Source: Datnioides undecimradiatus (Eukaryota; Chordata; Actinopteri; Lobotiformes; Datnioididae). Taken from it: a DNA stretch of 64,000 nucleotides. Shown here piece by piece: positions 26,646 through 38,290 of this stretch. Made by a program: the position numbers and the translations under genes. The stretch spans positions 10,115,107 to 10,179,106 of the forward strand of contig WARS01000029.1 of NCBI GenBank assembly GCA_008933995.1. The letters are read 5' to 3'. The notes beneath the pieces were generated by a model. That model was not told the origin of the DNA. It searched no databases and worked only from the letters and a program-made list of their open reading frames with translations. The number at the start of each line of letters is the position of its first letter. Within the stretch, counting starts at the first letter, position 1.

Positions 26646-26720
26646 TGTTGCCGCAGTCTTGTGAGTGCTCTCCCACCCTCCCCCATTTCCGCTGGTGTGA
26701 GTTTTTGGTAGGAGAGCTCA

Positions 26721-28428
26721 GCCAAGGGTCACTGGTGTACTCTTGCTAGCTACATCCCCATGCACCTCTTTCAATCTCTCTTCATCTTTTGCCGCAATCA
26801 CCCTCAAAGATCAGAGCGATTTCACCCTCAATCACCAGCAGCCAGGCTACTAAGGACACACACACACACTCAAATATACACACACGGACCCTCCTGCTTG
26901 TGCAACACATCATACAGGTGACAAAACCCCTGGCCATTTTCAGACTAGAATGATACCAACACCCAGTCGTCTCAAGTGTTTTCAGGGAGCCACATCAAAC
27001 CTCTCATATCAAAGACCAAGAACGTAACAGTTGTAGATCTCAAAGACCAAAGTTAGGATTCGTTTTTCATGGGAAACCACTTAAGGTTAGAGCCCTAAAG
27101 AACTTCTGTGTCAATTCATCCTTGAAGAGGACAGGCGCTGACACAATGGTTTGGACAGAAAACTCTCATACAGATCTCTATCAGCTTATTGTGTGTCCAC
27201 GTGGTGAATATTTTTTCTCAGTTCCTGAACCAGCATGCTGTCCTTGCATTGTTTAAAGATAGCAGATTCAAGCGGCAATCTAAAATAAGCATTTAAATAT
27301 AGAGTACACTTATATCCTTGGAAAGGAAACTCATTGTTAACTGGAAACAATTTGATTATTATATAGACTTTATGTACTCATAAAAAAATGTGCGCAATGA
27401 CAAATGTGTAGTATGACAGAGGGTCGGAGACAAATGTGGCTTTAAATGAATTTGGTTTTCCAAAAAGATGCCACTATGAGACTTGTGGTAAACACTGTTT
27501 TTGGCACTGCAGATTGCGGATTGATTTAGTCCAATCTGCTGCCAGATGGCTGGGGATCACCATATGGGTAAATACAATGAAATCCGGAAAGTTTAGACAA
27601 CCACTAAGAGATGTTTAAAAGGTCATTTTCATATACTTTTCCAATACTGGCAGTTTACCTAAGGCTATCAGGGTTGTTCTTATGCTGTAAATATCAGCCA
27701 TCTGGTACATTAAACAAAATGCTTGCGGAGGAGGAGAAATGAATAAAGTTTCCTTTCATTTGTGAAATTGAAAGTTTTCATTTCCATAACCGATGCTGAT
27801 TGCTTAAAAGTCAAAACTAACAAGCCCCATGTCAATGGAGAATTCTGGCATAAGTATTTGGATTTGCTTGTTTGTCACATTTTCTCCACATATTCAGGGT
27901 TTTTAAAAAAATAAATATTGATGAAAAAAGATCAAAACGACTGTACACTTGTGTTATTGTCTCAGATTTCTGACAGAAAGACCTACATCAGAACATAAGA
28001 TATACCAGATGCACAGAGAACATGCTTCTGATGAGGCTTTGTGGAAGTTACTGGAGCAACACACCACTCTGTTGGAGGATTTTTACTGATTGGATGGTGC
28101 AGCTAATCACACTGGTTTTAAACTGCAATGGTCTAGTTTCGTACTATAGCAGTCTATATCAAAGTGCAAATATAAATCACAAAATCAGCTGAAGTATAAT
28201 ACTCCTATTTGTTTGATTTGATATTGATATTTGTTTTACCATCAATTTGAAAACAATTTGTGTTTTTTTCACAAAACAAAATAACTACGCAAGTAGGTCC
28301 TGTTCATTCAAATAAAACAAAATCTGACAGGCCTACGATTCGGTGTGCAGTAGTCATCTGAGGTCCAGCATTAATGGCATGGTCACCTTTGTGCAAATTA
28401 ATTACAGATAGTAATTACAGTTGTTTAG
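26721..28428. other. Intergenic, no gene seen
   Basis: AT-rich, with a short AC patch at about 26857-26882. The only frame of note (27436-27618, plus) is 60 codons and unrecognised. Confidence 0.5.
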
Positions 28429-28585
28429 ATCAGTGTTTCCCAGTCCTCATCTCGCCCAGGTCCAGCATCTTCTGAAACACCTGGTTTAAATGTTGAGCTT
28501 GTTGTCAGTCTCTGCAGAAGCCTGATAACAACCCATTCATTTGCATCAGGTGTGTTGGAGCTGGGAAACATCTAAAGCATGCAGA
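28429..28585. repeat. Palindromic MITE-like element
   Basis: Near its ends TGTTTCCCAG (28434-28443) and CTGGGAAACA (28561-28570) are perfect inverted repeats, and inner blocks pair as well (ACACCTGGTTTAAATG against CATTTGCATCAGGTGTG). CTCTGCAGAAGCCTGATAA lies in the centre. I recognise this arrangement as a very common small non-autonomous repeat of fish genomes. No transposase is present, and I saw no clear target-site duplication. Confidence 0.75.
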
Positions 28586-31500
28586 CAGAAACAAAGGACT
28601 CAATAAAGTAAACAAATTATGAACTTTCTCTTGATGACTGAATAGTTGACACTAGTTTGAAATCTGCCTTTGAATCCAGTTTTGATGGTTGTCTTAACGT
28701 GAAGTGATCTCACTTGTATTGATTTCTCATTTGACAGGTAGCTCAACAAGATCATAACATCATAACGTGCATCATCTGTCGTAAGGTTCAGTGCTGATTC
28801 AGGTTATCTTCAGTTCAGTTGTACTTTCAGTCTGTCTCGGGTCCAAGCTGTCACATTCCATACAAAACAGGCAAAACAATACAATAAGCCCATACAAGTT
28901 TATAAGACTAATAGCTCAGCAGCCTATTATTTCTCATAGAGTTATCAGATTATGATTGTTTCTGAGGCTTTGGCAGTCTTTTAATAAGCTTTTGAAGAGG
29001 AAATAAAGTACCACAGTATCACAGCTTACCTGACAAAAGTGCTGCTCTAAGGCAGTGAAGAGCTTCACTGCCAAAACTGAACACCTCTAAATACACAGCC
29101 AGGAGCCAGCCTATCCACCCTGGGTGTGACTTGGCACAACTGAATGGTCTGAATTGCAGTGATGTCAATCGTCTTGTTACCTTTTTTTGGTTTGAAATTG
29201 TAAAAGTAATATTACAGTAGTTTTCCAGACTTTGTATGCAGAAGAAGTTCCTATGTGGCGCCAAATGAACCGTTGCCCTACAGTCACAAGCTAAGGATAC
29301 TCTTACCTTCCGTGTGTGTGCGCACGCATTGTGGAGTAATCAGTGTACCAGTTGTGCCATAATAGCTTACATCTGTTTGAAGCAGACTTCAAAACATGAA
29401 CCCCCTCAAAAATCATCCACTAATGTGAGTCAGTGAAGTTCTACCTGCCGCCACTTGTGGTATAAAGTCTGAGGTGTTCTTGTCATTTGGCGTGTGTGTG
29501 TGTACATACACGTAAATAAATTTCTACTTTTATCAATATTTACTATTTATTAAATGTATTATTTATGACAATACTGACAAGTGTGTTTGTTTTTGTGTGT
29601 GGCCACGGGACCTCAGTGCTATCTCATCTTCTGTTTTCTGTCCGTAGAGATACACTTGCTTCTGCCATGATTTCATACTAACTGGCAGGAAATCAAACAC
29701 TTTCGATATCGTCTGTAATTGTTGCTTTAACACTGCAGAAGAGATTAGGGTATTTCTGATAAGATTATGGTACGTGCGTTATCCTCCATCTCTTCTGGCT
29801 GAGCTGGCAATTCTGAAAACAGGTTTGACGAGGAGCGCTTAAAGTTGATTAAGAGACCAAAAAAAATCTAGTTTGGGTTACTCAAAAACAAGTCAGACAT
29901 GGACACACACAGACACAAAAACACCCATGCACACACTCACGTAGCTCACAAGCATGTACATATTATAGTAACAATGAACAGTGCTGTTGAAGATGGTGAA
30001 AAACTTTTCTTTTGATTGTCCTTTTATGCAGCTCATGCCCTTGCCTTCTTTTGAGAAGACGTGTTGACTGGCACCGGTTTGTATTAGCAGTACCTTCAAT
30101 TAAAAATAAAAATCATCATACTCGATGTTCATGGTGTTTATGAGCGACCCATTACATCAAGATATTTATGCCCATCTCTATCAACTTTGAGCATCACCAT
30201 CATCCAATGGAAGCAAATGGATGTTTCAATCAGTAATTCACACCTCCACAGCGTCCAAAAAACGTAGTCACGCCATCCAAAAGTCATTAAACCAAACCAG
30301 GAACTTGGCTGCAGCAGCGTAACTGTTAAACACTTACACTTGCTCGAGGAAAAACTGTTTATGCCCTTTACAGGGTGAAATACAGTCCAGCATGACATCT
30401 GAGGACACGCTCCAGGTTTCAGTCAACACACCATAAAACTTTGTGTGGCTACAAACGTGTGTGTGATATTTCAGCAGGGATGTTTCATGTGCTACTTAGT
30501 CAAGGTGTCAGTGGGGAAAGTCAAATGGAAGCTCTTTGGTATGGGTCATTTGCATTTCGTCATAGTTATAAATAGACTTTTGGGTGTTCTGCAGCCAGCC
30601 TGCCCACAAATAGGAACAATAGATTGACTAGATGGATGCCAACGCATGCAAAACCAATCAGCAGGGATAATTAGAGTTATTGTTCTTTCCTTCACACCTC
30701 CTCACACAGTGGCGTGATTGGGCTGCAGTAATCATTTCTGGTCATTCTGTTAAGGGAATGTAGCAGTTGTCTGGCAATATACATGCATGAACATTTAAAT
30801 ATGCATCACTGATTCCTTCATAAAGTGAATTCACTTTTTCCAGCAGTAAGCGCGTATACAATTACGCACAAAAAAACTAGAAATAATAGAAAGATATTAA
30901 AGTATCTGGAATTTCTGACATTTCTTTTTATCTCAATGATACACTCACATTCCCTTATACACACGTGCACACACACACACACACACTCCAAGGCTCATCA
31001 TCTTTGGTTTTTACCAAAATAAGAATCTATTTTTAGAAGTAGTAGATGGGTTAAAACTCATTTTTTAAGAGTTGTTGTGTTTACTGCTGCAAGTAAGACA
31101 TTGTTTAGTCTACTTTTTTCAGTTAATGCAGTCCTCTTGTGATGAGTACAACTCAGAACTCAGCTTCCAGTCATCCAAACTACAGAGGAAACTTTCAAGA
31201 AAAGGCCAAAGAGCTGCTGATTGTGTGCCAGTGTCCCTAAAGCTATGAACAAAAAAAGGTTAAACAATCAAAGCTTTTTGCTACGACATGTGTTTTGATT
31301 TTCAAAATTTATCTTAAACTGAAAAATAGGGAAACATGCCCCCCCAGCTTGTAAACTCGGGTATTGTCATCGCACAAGCGGAGCAGCCATCCTTTGTCCT
31401 TTGGTAATTAAGAAGGTGGGTGGCAGCAGCTGATGCGTTGGTGGTGGGAGGTTAATGCCTGGGCAACAATGACCCAAAATGCACACTGACCCTTATCATA

Positions 31501-31849
31501 CGCAAACACACACATGCTCTGCTCTCACACCAGCAGCCCTCTCAGACGTCACTGTGACGGCATCACACTGTCCTGTTTGTCAGTGCAAAGCATCGTGGGA
31601 GTGATGTATGTTCCCTGTGGGAAACACCTTTCCTGAATCTTCTGCCAATCTCGCCTACAAATTGGTGCAAAAGGTAGGAGGTTCATCTGACACTTTTTAA
31701 TATAAAGTTTCCTACTAAGGTGTGTGTGAGTTGCAATCGCTCCTATCCCTGACTCACCACGTGCCCTTGCAGCCATTTACCTCAGCAGTCTCTAGAGGGG
31801 GGGTCTCTGGATGGTAATGCCTTGGATTTATACTGGGGACTTGACTATT
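28586..31849. other. Intergenic, no gene seen
   Basis: Contains short GT/AC tracts near 29492 and 30967-30986. Minus-strand frames at 29019-29264, 30138-30398 and 31549-31776 have no supporting splice or domain evidence. Confidence 0.5.
30967..30986. repeat. (AC)n microsatellite
   Basis: Twenty bases of AC repeat. Confidence 0.85.
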
Positions 31850-31965
31850 ATTCATCCTCGCTCATTCCAGTTAGGCAGCCTTTTAAAGGTTAATTGCACT
31901 GGCTAATTGCTCTCCCTCCCTCTTGCTAACGAGGGTGCACTCCTCAATGATGTCATTGAGTGGCT
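31850..31965. promoter_or_regulatory. Candidate conserved non-coding element
   Basis: TAATTGC occurs twice, 13 bases apart (31891-31897 and 31904-31910). An 8+2+8 palindrome, CTCAATGA-TG-TCATTGAG, lies at 31943-31960. Non-repetitive and non-coding. Confidence 0.35.
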
Positions 31966-33944
31966 GAACCAAAATACCTCTCCAACTACTTTGGCGATGG
32001 CTCCTCACTTCAGAAGGGCACAGCAATGTCTAATCTGTTTCATTGTGGAGAGAAAAACAGTCTAGGTGAAAAAACATTTTTCCTGGACTAGTTTAGTTTA
32101 ATGGATTATCTCAAAAAAAGGTCTCAGTGGCATTTTAGATTACTCAGGGTGTCAAGGAAAAACATGTGCAGGTCATCATCATTATCACCATCTGCAACTC
32201 TGACAACAGAAACACACATCAGTGGTACTTTTTATTCCTTAATCCTGCTTTCATCGCTTCATTATTCAGCAAAATTTGATTTATTAGAGGAATAGGAGTA
32301 TTGATTTCTTATTTAAAAGAAAAGTAATAAATGAACAAATGAATGAAATACAGTTCTAGTCTTATATCTACCATGAATAAAATGAGAAACATGATCATAA
32401 AAGGATTACGTGAAATATAAAAAATTGTTTCAAATATACTTAGTCATCCTAATCACACTTTTAGTTATTCTTAAGTAAGCCCATCCCAAGAATTTGATTA
32501 GTAAAAAAGTCTTGTGATAAATTGCAATCAGTACCTCAGAACTTCCAGTTAAAAGCAATTTCATGCTCTTGAGCTGGGCACAAATCCAGCAGTACTTTCA
32601 GAATTATTTAGTAATACCAATATGGAGTTTAAAGATTTATGCCTCTTAACACATTTATGCTTCTCTGAAATACAATGATGTATTGTGCACAAATACCACC
32701 TTTGTCCTGTGTTAGCTGTTTATTAAATATCCCACCATCATCCATTTTCACTGACTCTCATCTCCTCAAATAAAACTAAACATGCTGTGGCAGGTCTCCC
32801 CGCTCCTATGAGTCTCCTCACAACCTCACAACCACATCTACAATCGCCTGTGTACAAAAAATGTCCTTGCCTGCTGCTCACACACTTTTCAACATCAATA
32901 CACAATATAACCAAATCCGACAGAGGACATGCTTGTCTCTCCTCCTTGTGTGTCAGTCTCTCAGGTCGAGCAGCCAACTGCATCCAAGAAGAGTGTGATT
33001 AGTTCATGAGCACCAGCTGTGTCACTGACTTAAACTAGCACTACTCTCTTGAGACATTTCCACAGCTCTCTCGTCTGCAGTTGACTGTCAGCCACTCCAC
33101 ACAACTTCACAAATATCAAAACCCAGAACTTCTTTTTGTAGTAAGAGGTTTTCCAGATGTATTCATAAAAACACTTTATTTGTACCCATTTACATCCTTT
33201 GAATGTCTGTTTTCATATGTTGAGGTTCTTTGTTTTAGATTGCTAGATGTTCTGAAACGCTAATCTAACTAAATCTAAATCTAACTCTAGCTAATTACAG
33301 CAGCAGCAATAGTCTAAGTACTTGAACAAGATGCTGACCAGCACATCCTGTGTGTCTCCACTTTGCATCCTGGAAACATCGTGCAAAAATGCAGAAGTCA
33401 CAGGAAGCAGATAAGTGTTGGAGAGGATAGCCACCCTGGAAATTCTTTAAAATACTTGTCTTGCCTCACTCAGTGTGCTGTCTTCTGTTACATCATTAAA
33501 AACAGTGATGTTGTATTTTCAGTAAGCAAAGATGGTAGTTCTCTTTCAATGGTTAAAAAACTGGGTTTCCACAATGACTTGGACAATCCAGCTGAGTTAA
33601 AGTGGCACATGGTAAAGTGAACAATAACAGTTCTTTTCGCCTCACTTCAGAGGTTCCCAGGATCTAAGTGCTTAAACTCCTGCAGTACTACATTAATGTG
33701 CAGAGAAAATAAATGTGCTCAGCAAAAACCTTCCTGTGGGGGGAAAAAAGGAAAAAATGCTATCTGATATTAAACTCACACAGCTCCACAAAACCTGTTA
33801 TGCAGGTGCTTCATGGGAAATGAGTATGCAGTATCCATTTATGATGGTCATAAAGAGGAGTGAGCCCTGATGGGCTTCACCGCTTGAGGATGATGTTATC
33901 CCCCATTACTATTCACCACATTTATCGCTTAGACAACTGTGCCT
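31966..33944. other. Intergenic, no gene seen
   Basis: AT-rich; overlapping opposite-strand frames at 32738-32983 and 32787-33002 are mutual shadows with no recognisable product. Confidence 0.5.
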
Positions 33945-34095
33945 TCCCTGTGTCAGGCTGTGGGGGTGGCCCGATGCCTAGGGGTTCAATTCCACTCTCT
34001 ACTAATTTCAACGAGTCCATCAACAGCCACGAGTTGTCCGAGCAACCTATTCACCTGGAGACTTATTGGATAAGAGTATCACCTAAATGCCAAGT
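33945..34095 (+). repeat. tRNA-like SINE relic, sense
   Basis: GATGCCTAGGGGTTCAATTCC includes a polymerase III B-box, GGTTCAATTCC, at 33983-33993 (consensus GGTTCGANTCC with the CpG decayed). The far end, TTGGATAAGAGTATCACCTA (34066-34085) followed by AATGCC, matches the usual 3' block of the same fish repeat ('ttggataaaagcgtctgctaaatg'). Opposite orientation to the copy at 5018-5170. Confidence 0.7.
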
Positions 34096-37000
34096 TGTGG
34101 ATGGCTGGAGGTAGGTTTGAAAAGTTTTGGACGGGAAATCTGTCCTGACTAACACCACAGGTGAGTGGGTCTAGGCCAGCTCTAACCAATGCATCACAAC
34201 TGGACTCGACTGTCTCTCAACACTTAAGGTTCACCAAATAAATGTTACCTCTTCAGTTTCTCTTGGGGTGTCTGTACAGTTTGTTCTAATCTTTAGCTAC
34301 AGGATCTGGAGAGGTGTTCCAACTTAGTGAGCACATTGGAAATAAACACTTCTGCATGTGGTGAGGTGTTCAGTGGCATTTGCAAATTAAAATGTTTTGA
34401 GCGTCTGCTTTGCGGAGGGTTAACATGTCGTTGAGATCTGACAGAGTAGTGGATTGTTAATGTACAAATGAGAAGGTTTAAACCGCTGTTTAGGTTGCAC
34501 AGGCAGTTACTGTTCACTGTTTTTGTGAAAGTCTTGCTGTCAAGCACGAAATCTGAGTGTGACGTCTTAAACAAGTCGGGAATATACAACATGGCTGGCT
34601 AGAGCGCCAGCAGACCACCATCATAGACTCAGCTGTGCGTCACAGTAACAGGCCCATCAAATCAAGGTGTCTGATTCTCGTAACTGGCATATATACTACA
34701 ATTGGTGTATGTTAGATGAGCACAAAGTTGCCATGTAATGATCTGACTGAAAATCTTCAAAAACTTAACACAAATCGGACACTGACTCTGCCACATTACA
34801 TGTTACGTAAAGTACCTCAGCTATAGACAAAACAATAATGAAGTTCACAGCGGCAAATGACACACGCAATCAAGACATGCATTAAAACTTGACAGTGGTG
34901 ATATTATTGTACAAGCAGACTCCATGTTTTACCAGAGGACCCTCCCAGTAAAACCAACACGATCAAACAGCAGAAAGGGGTCATGTGGACATGTTCCAAA
35001 ATATTGTTAGCACCGGCCTGCCACTGTTTCAAAGCTCTCTGAGATTAGATTGAGCAGGTAACTCCATGGAAACACATGATTAGGTTTAGGGGCCGTGAGG
35101 TTAGAAAAAGGTAACGTTGCAACAGAAAACCCAATGTGACCAAAAGTTAAGACCTGTGAGGTTTTTTCCCAGGGAGGGAACAGGATGGGAATGGCAGCGA
35201 TGGCCTATTATTGCTATAAATCCCCCAAAACACAGCGTAGGAAATGATTTATGTGCATAAATCTGCCTAGTGGGGAAAAGATGGCGGATCACATTACTGT
35301 TTCTGTGTTTGTGCATCTGGGGTTCACGGGTGGTGCGTAACAGATCCCAGTGTACACACCTAGAGTTTTGCGTGGGTTGGCAGAGACATCTCTCACATCA
35401 TCAGATCGTTTGTCCTGCATATGCAGTGATTAGTGAAAGCACCCTGAGTTTGGAGAAAAAGACAGCGTCTTTTTTGATGCAACATTTCATGTCTGCTCAG
35501 ATATAATGTAATGCAGTTGACAGGTGTATAAGGCCCAAAAGGGGCTCAGTGTTTTCATACCAGGTTTGCATTAGAGGTTGCCTGAGGTTGTGTACAGCTC
35601 AACGTAAAATTGTGAGTCTAATCATATTAGATTAAGATAAAAAAGTATGAGAAATTATGATGCACATGGCTTTTCAGTGGCTAATTGTGAATGCTCCTTT
35701 TCACCTGTGCTCCTCTTTTGGAACGAGGGAGTCCCTTTCGGTAAGTGACTAATGTTACCCTCATGTTTATGTCATTAAATCTGAAGTGAAGCTAATTCAC
35801 ATGGATGGGGTTTTCAAAGAAAGGCGACTTGGAATGCACCTGTGCATCATGTGACTTTATTGCCAAGCCTATGATGGTAAGAGGAGCTCCTTTTGATGCA
35901 GTTGTCTCCGTCATACAGCCTTTAGCTCTTGCACACTTTTCTCTTTGATTGTGCTATTGCTTTTCTTCAGCACTTCAGCATACATAACTTGCCCCTTTTC
36001 CCTCATCGCCTGCCAAACTGCGGCTAAAAATCCCTTTTTTGAAGTGGATTTCTATCTGGGCCACCTGATGAAGACATCCTCCTTGGAAAAAATATTGTCT
36101 GCTTGCAAGAAATAAAGCATTGTGTAGACAATGCAGCCTTAACTGACCGGGTATGAAGGTACTTATATAAATATCATTTATTGTCATTGCTTAGATAAGC
36201 TAATAGCTTAATTAATCTACATTAGTATGCAAGAAGAAAACTCCTTTAGGAGGTTGCCTACGTTGACTCAAACAGGTTTGATTTTGTCATCCTTAACTGG
36301 TCGTGTGTTGAGAGGAAATTCATATTTTAAAGGATACCACTGGCAGTCAAGATGAATGAATTGGGATTGTTGGGGTGCAACAGGCCATGATTTAAGAACT
36401 GAACATTTAAACTAGAGGCTGACATTAGTGAAAAACTTTTCTAATTGTCACTTTTCATATTCCGGCTAGTAGAAGCTGCTACTTTGTTTTAGCAGCTATC
36501 TGTATCTATCCATTGTCAGTTAAATGTAGCTTAATATTTGTCAAAATAGCACAAGATAAAGGAGGGAAGAACTTTTAGAAGGTCAAACCTAAAAAGACAA
36601 CCTACACACAACCTGTGCCACAAACTACAAGGGTTTTATCAACCTCAAAAGGACATTGTGCTAATTTTCATCCAACATGGTCTCCCTCTCAGTGAAAGGC
36701 ATGATGATGATTAATCTGAAGTTAATGGCTGTAATTTAGTGATGAAAAGAACCAGCTGAGGTCATTATTCAGCTTCTATGGTGGAAGAAAGCCTCTCCAC
36801 GGATCCCCATGGCTATGTGACACCATCCTTCTATCCTTTTCTCTTTTAATTTCTTATTGCCCTCCTTTTCTTCACTCCCACTGAGGACTTCCCTGCTGCT
36901 CAGTGTACTTATGTGCCATTTTGCTTTGGTGAGACACAGTAGGGAAAAACAGAGTCGTCAATAGATTGTGATCAGATGTAAATTCCTCAGGAGAGGATAA

Positions 37001-38134
37001 ATCATTCACAGTGGGCAAATATAATAGGGACCACCATAAAAAAGAGAAGACAGTGGAAGGTAGAAAAACACCAGTTGTATATAATGGGCCTCTAGGGCAT
37101 TATCAGATACTGACTTGAAAAATATCTTTGTAGTAAGATGCATGAGTTGTTAAAATAATATCTTCATACTGAAACATAAACGTTTGGAAATACTACATTG
37201 AATGCATTGAATTTTAGTTTTATTTTATTTTAATGTACAAATGCAGAGCAGGGATTCATTTGATCACCAGTAAATTTGGCAGTATGTAAACCAATGGCTT
37301 TGGTCATCTACAGTATCATCTCTCTCTCAGTTACTATGTTAGATTACATGTGGTGCAAACATTTAATATTTATTATCACTTATCATTATTTAACTTTGTA
37401 GCAGTAATTATGCAGTTTCTTCACTTGAGATCATCACAGTGCAAATACAAACAGCATATAGCATCTCTACCAAGACGACCGTTTCACGTTACTGTTGCTA
37501 TCCACAAAAGAGACTAAAAAGTAGTTTACTGGGCAACCCGAAACATCTTCTCTGTTTGTGTCACTAAGCAAACCCCTGGATCGAAGTCCTCTCGTTAGGG
37601 TATCAAGCACAACAATCGCTGATGGGCTCGTTTCAACACATCCCAATGCTGGAAATATTCAGAGGCTATTTACAACAAACATTTCTATTTAGCAAAGTTA
37701 GGAATGAGCTCATGGGGAGCTGTTGGAAGGAGTGAATCCAAATTAGCGCCTGTGACTCACTCCTGCAGTGTAGAAACACAGCATTAAGATGATCTATCGA
37801 CACAAACAAATAGAGTGACTTAACCCGTTTAGGGGGAAAGTGCAGTCAAGGAGAAACATGACAGAGCAAATCTGTAACAATGTCTGGAATTTGTTTACTA
37901 CGCAAAATGAAATAATCAGATTCCTCTGTAATAACATTAGGAGCAGAGAAAGCGTATGTAGTCTACTCTTCTGGTAACTGCTCACCAATTTATTGACTCA
38001 ATACAAATATCTGTATGAATATCTGTCTAGAAAAAATAATATGATATGTTATGATGTAAAATTAAATCCTATTAAATATGTAATCACTGCTCTGTAAAAT
38101 GATATATAAGATATAATAATAACACAAAAACACT
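34096..38134. other. Intergenic, no gene seen
   Basis: AT-rich DNA with one enhancer-like stretch near 35670-35870. Frames at 34293-34592 and 35101-35316 (minus) and 35270-35506 (plus) are unrecognised. Confidence 0.5.
35670..35870. promoter_or_regulatory. Weak candidate non-coding element
   Basis: GCTAATTGTGAATGC near 35680 and GAAGCTAATTCACATGG near 35789 share the GCTAATT core, with GTCATTAAAT between them. Non-repetitive, non-coding. Support is thin. Confidence 0.2.
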
Positions 38135-38290
38135 TTTGCTCACTTTCCTGCTCGTATTAAGAGTCATGTCCCAGTGACAAGAGCTTTAATTAATGACTTC
38201 ACATGCTGTGCGCGTGAGCCTCCAAAGGTCATTATTTCCGGACCCTCTGCGAATGTTTCTGTTTCAGTTTGACATGAATAATTCTGACAG
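38135..38290. promoter_or_regulatory. Candidate conserved non-coding element
   Basis: Contains GCTTTAATTAATGACTTC near 38183, the nuclear-receptor half-site AAAGGTCATT near 38223, CpG-bearing GTGCGCGTGAGCC at 38208-38220, and GACATGAATAATTCTGACAG at 38271-38290. Flanked by simple AT-rich DNA on the left and not repetitive. Confidence 0.35.
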
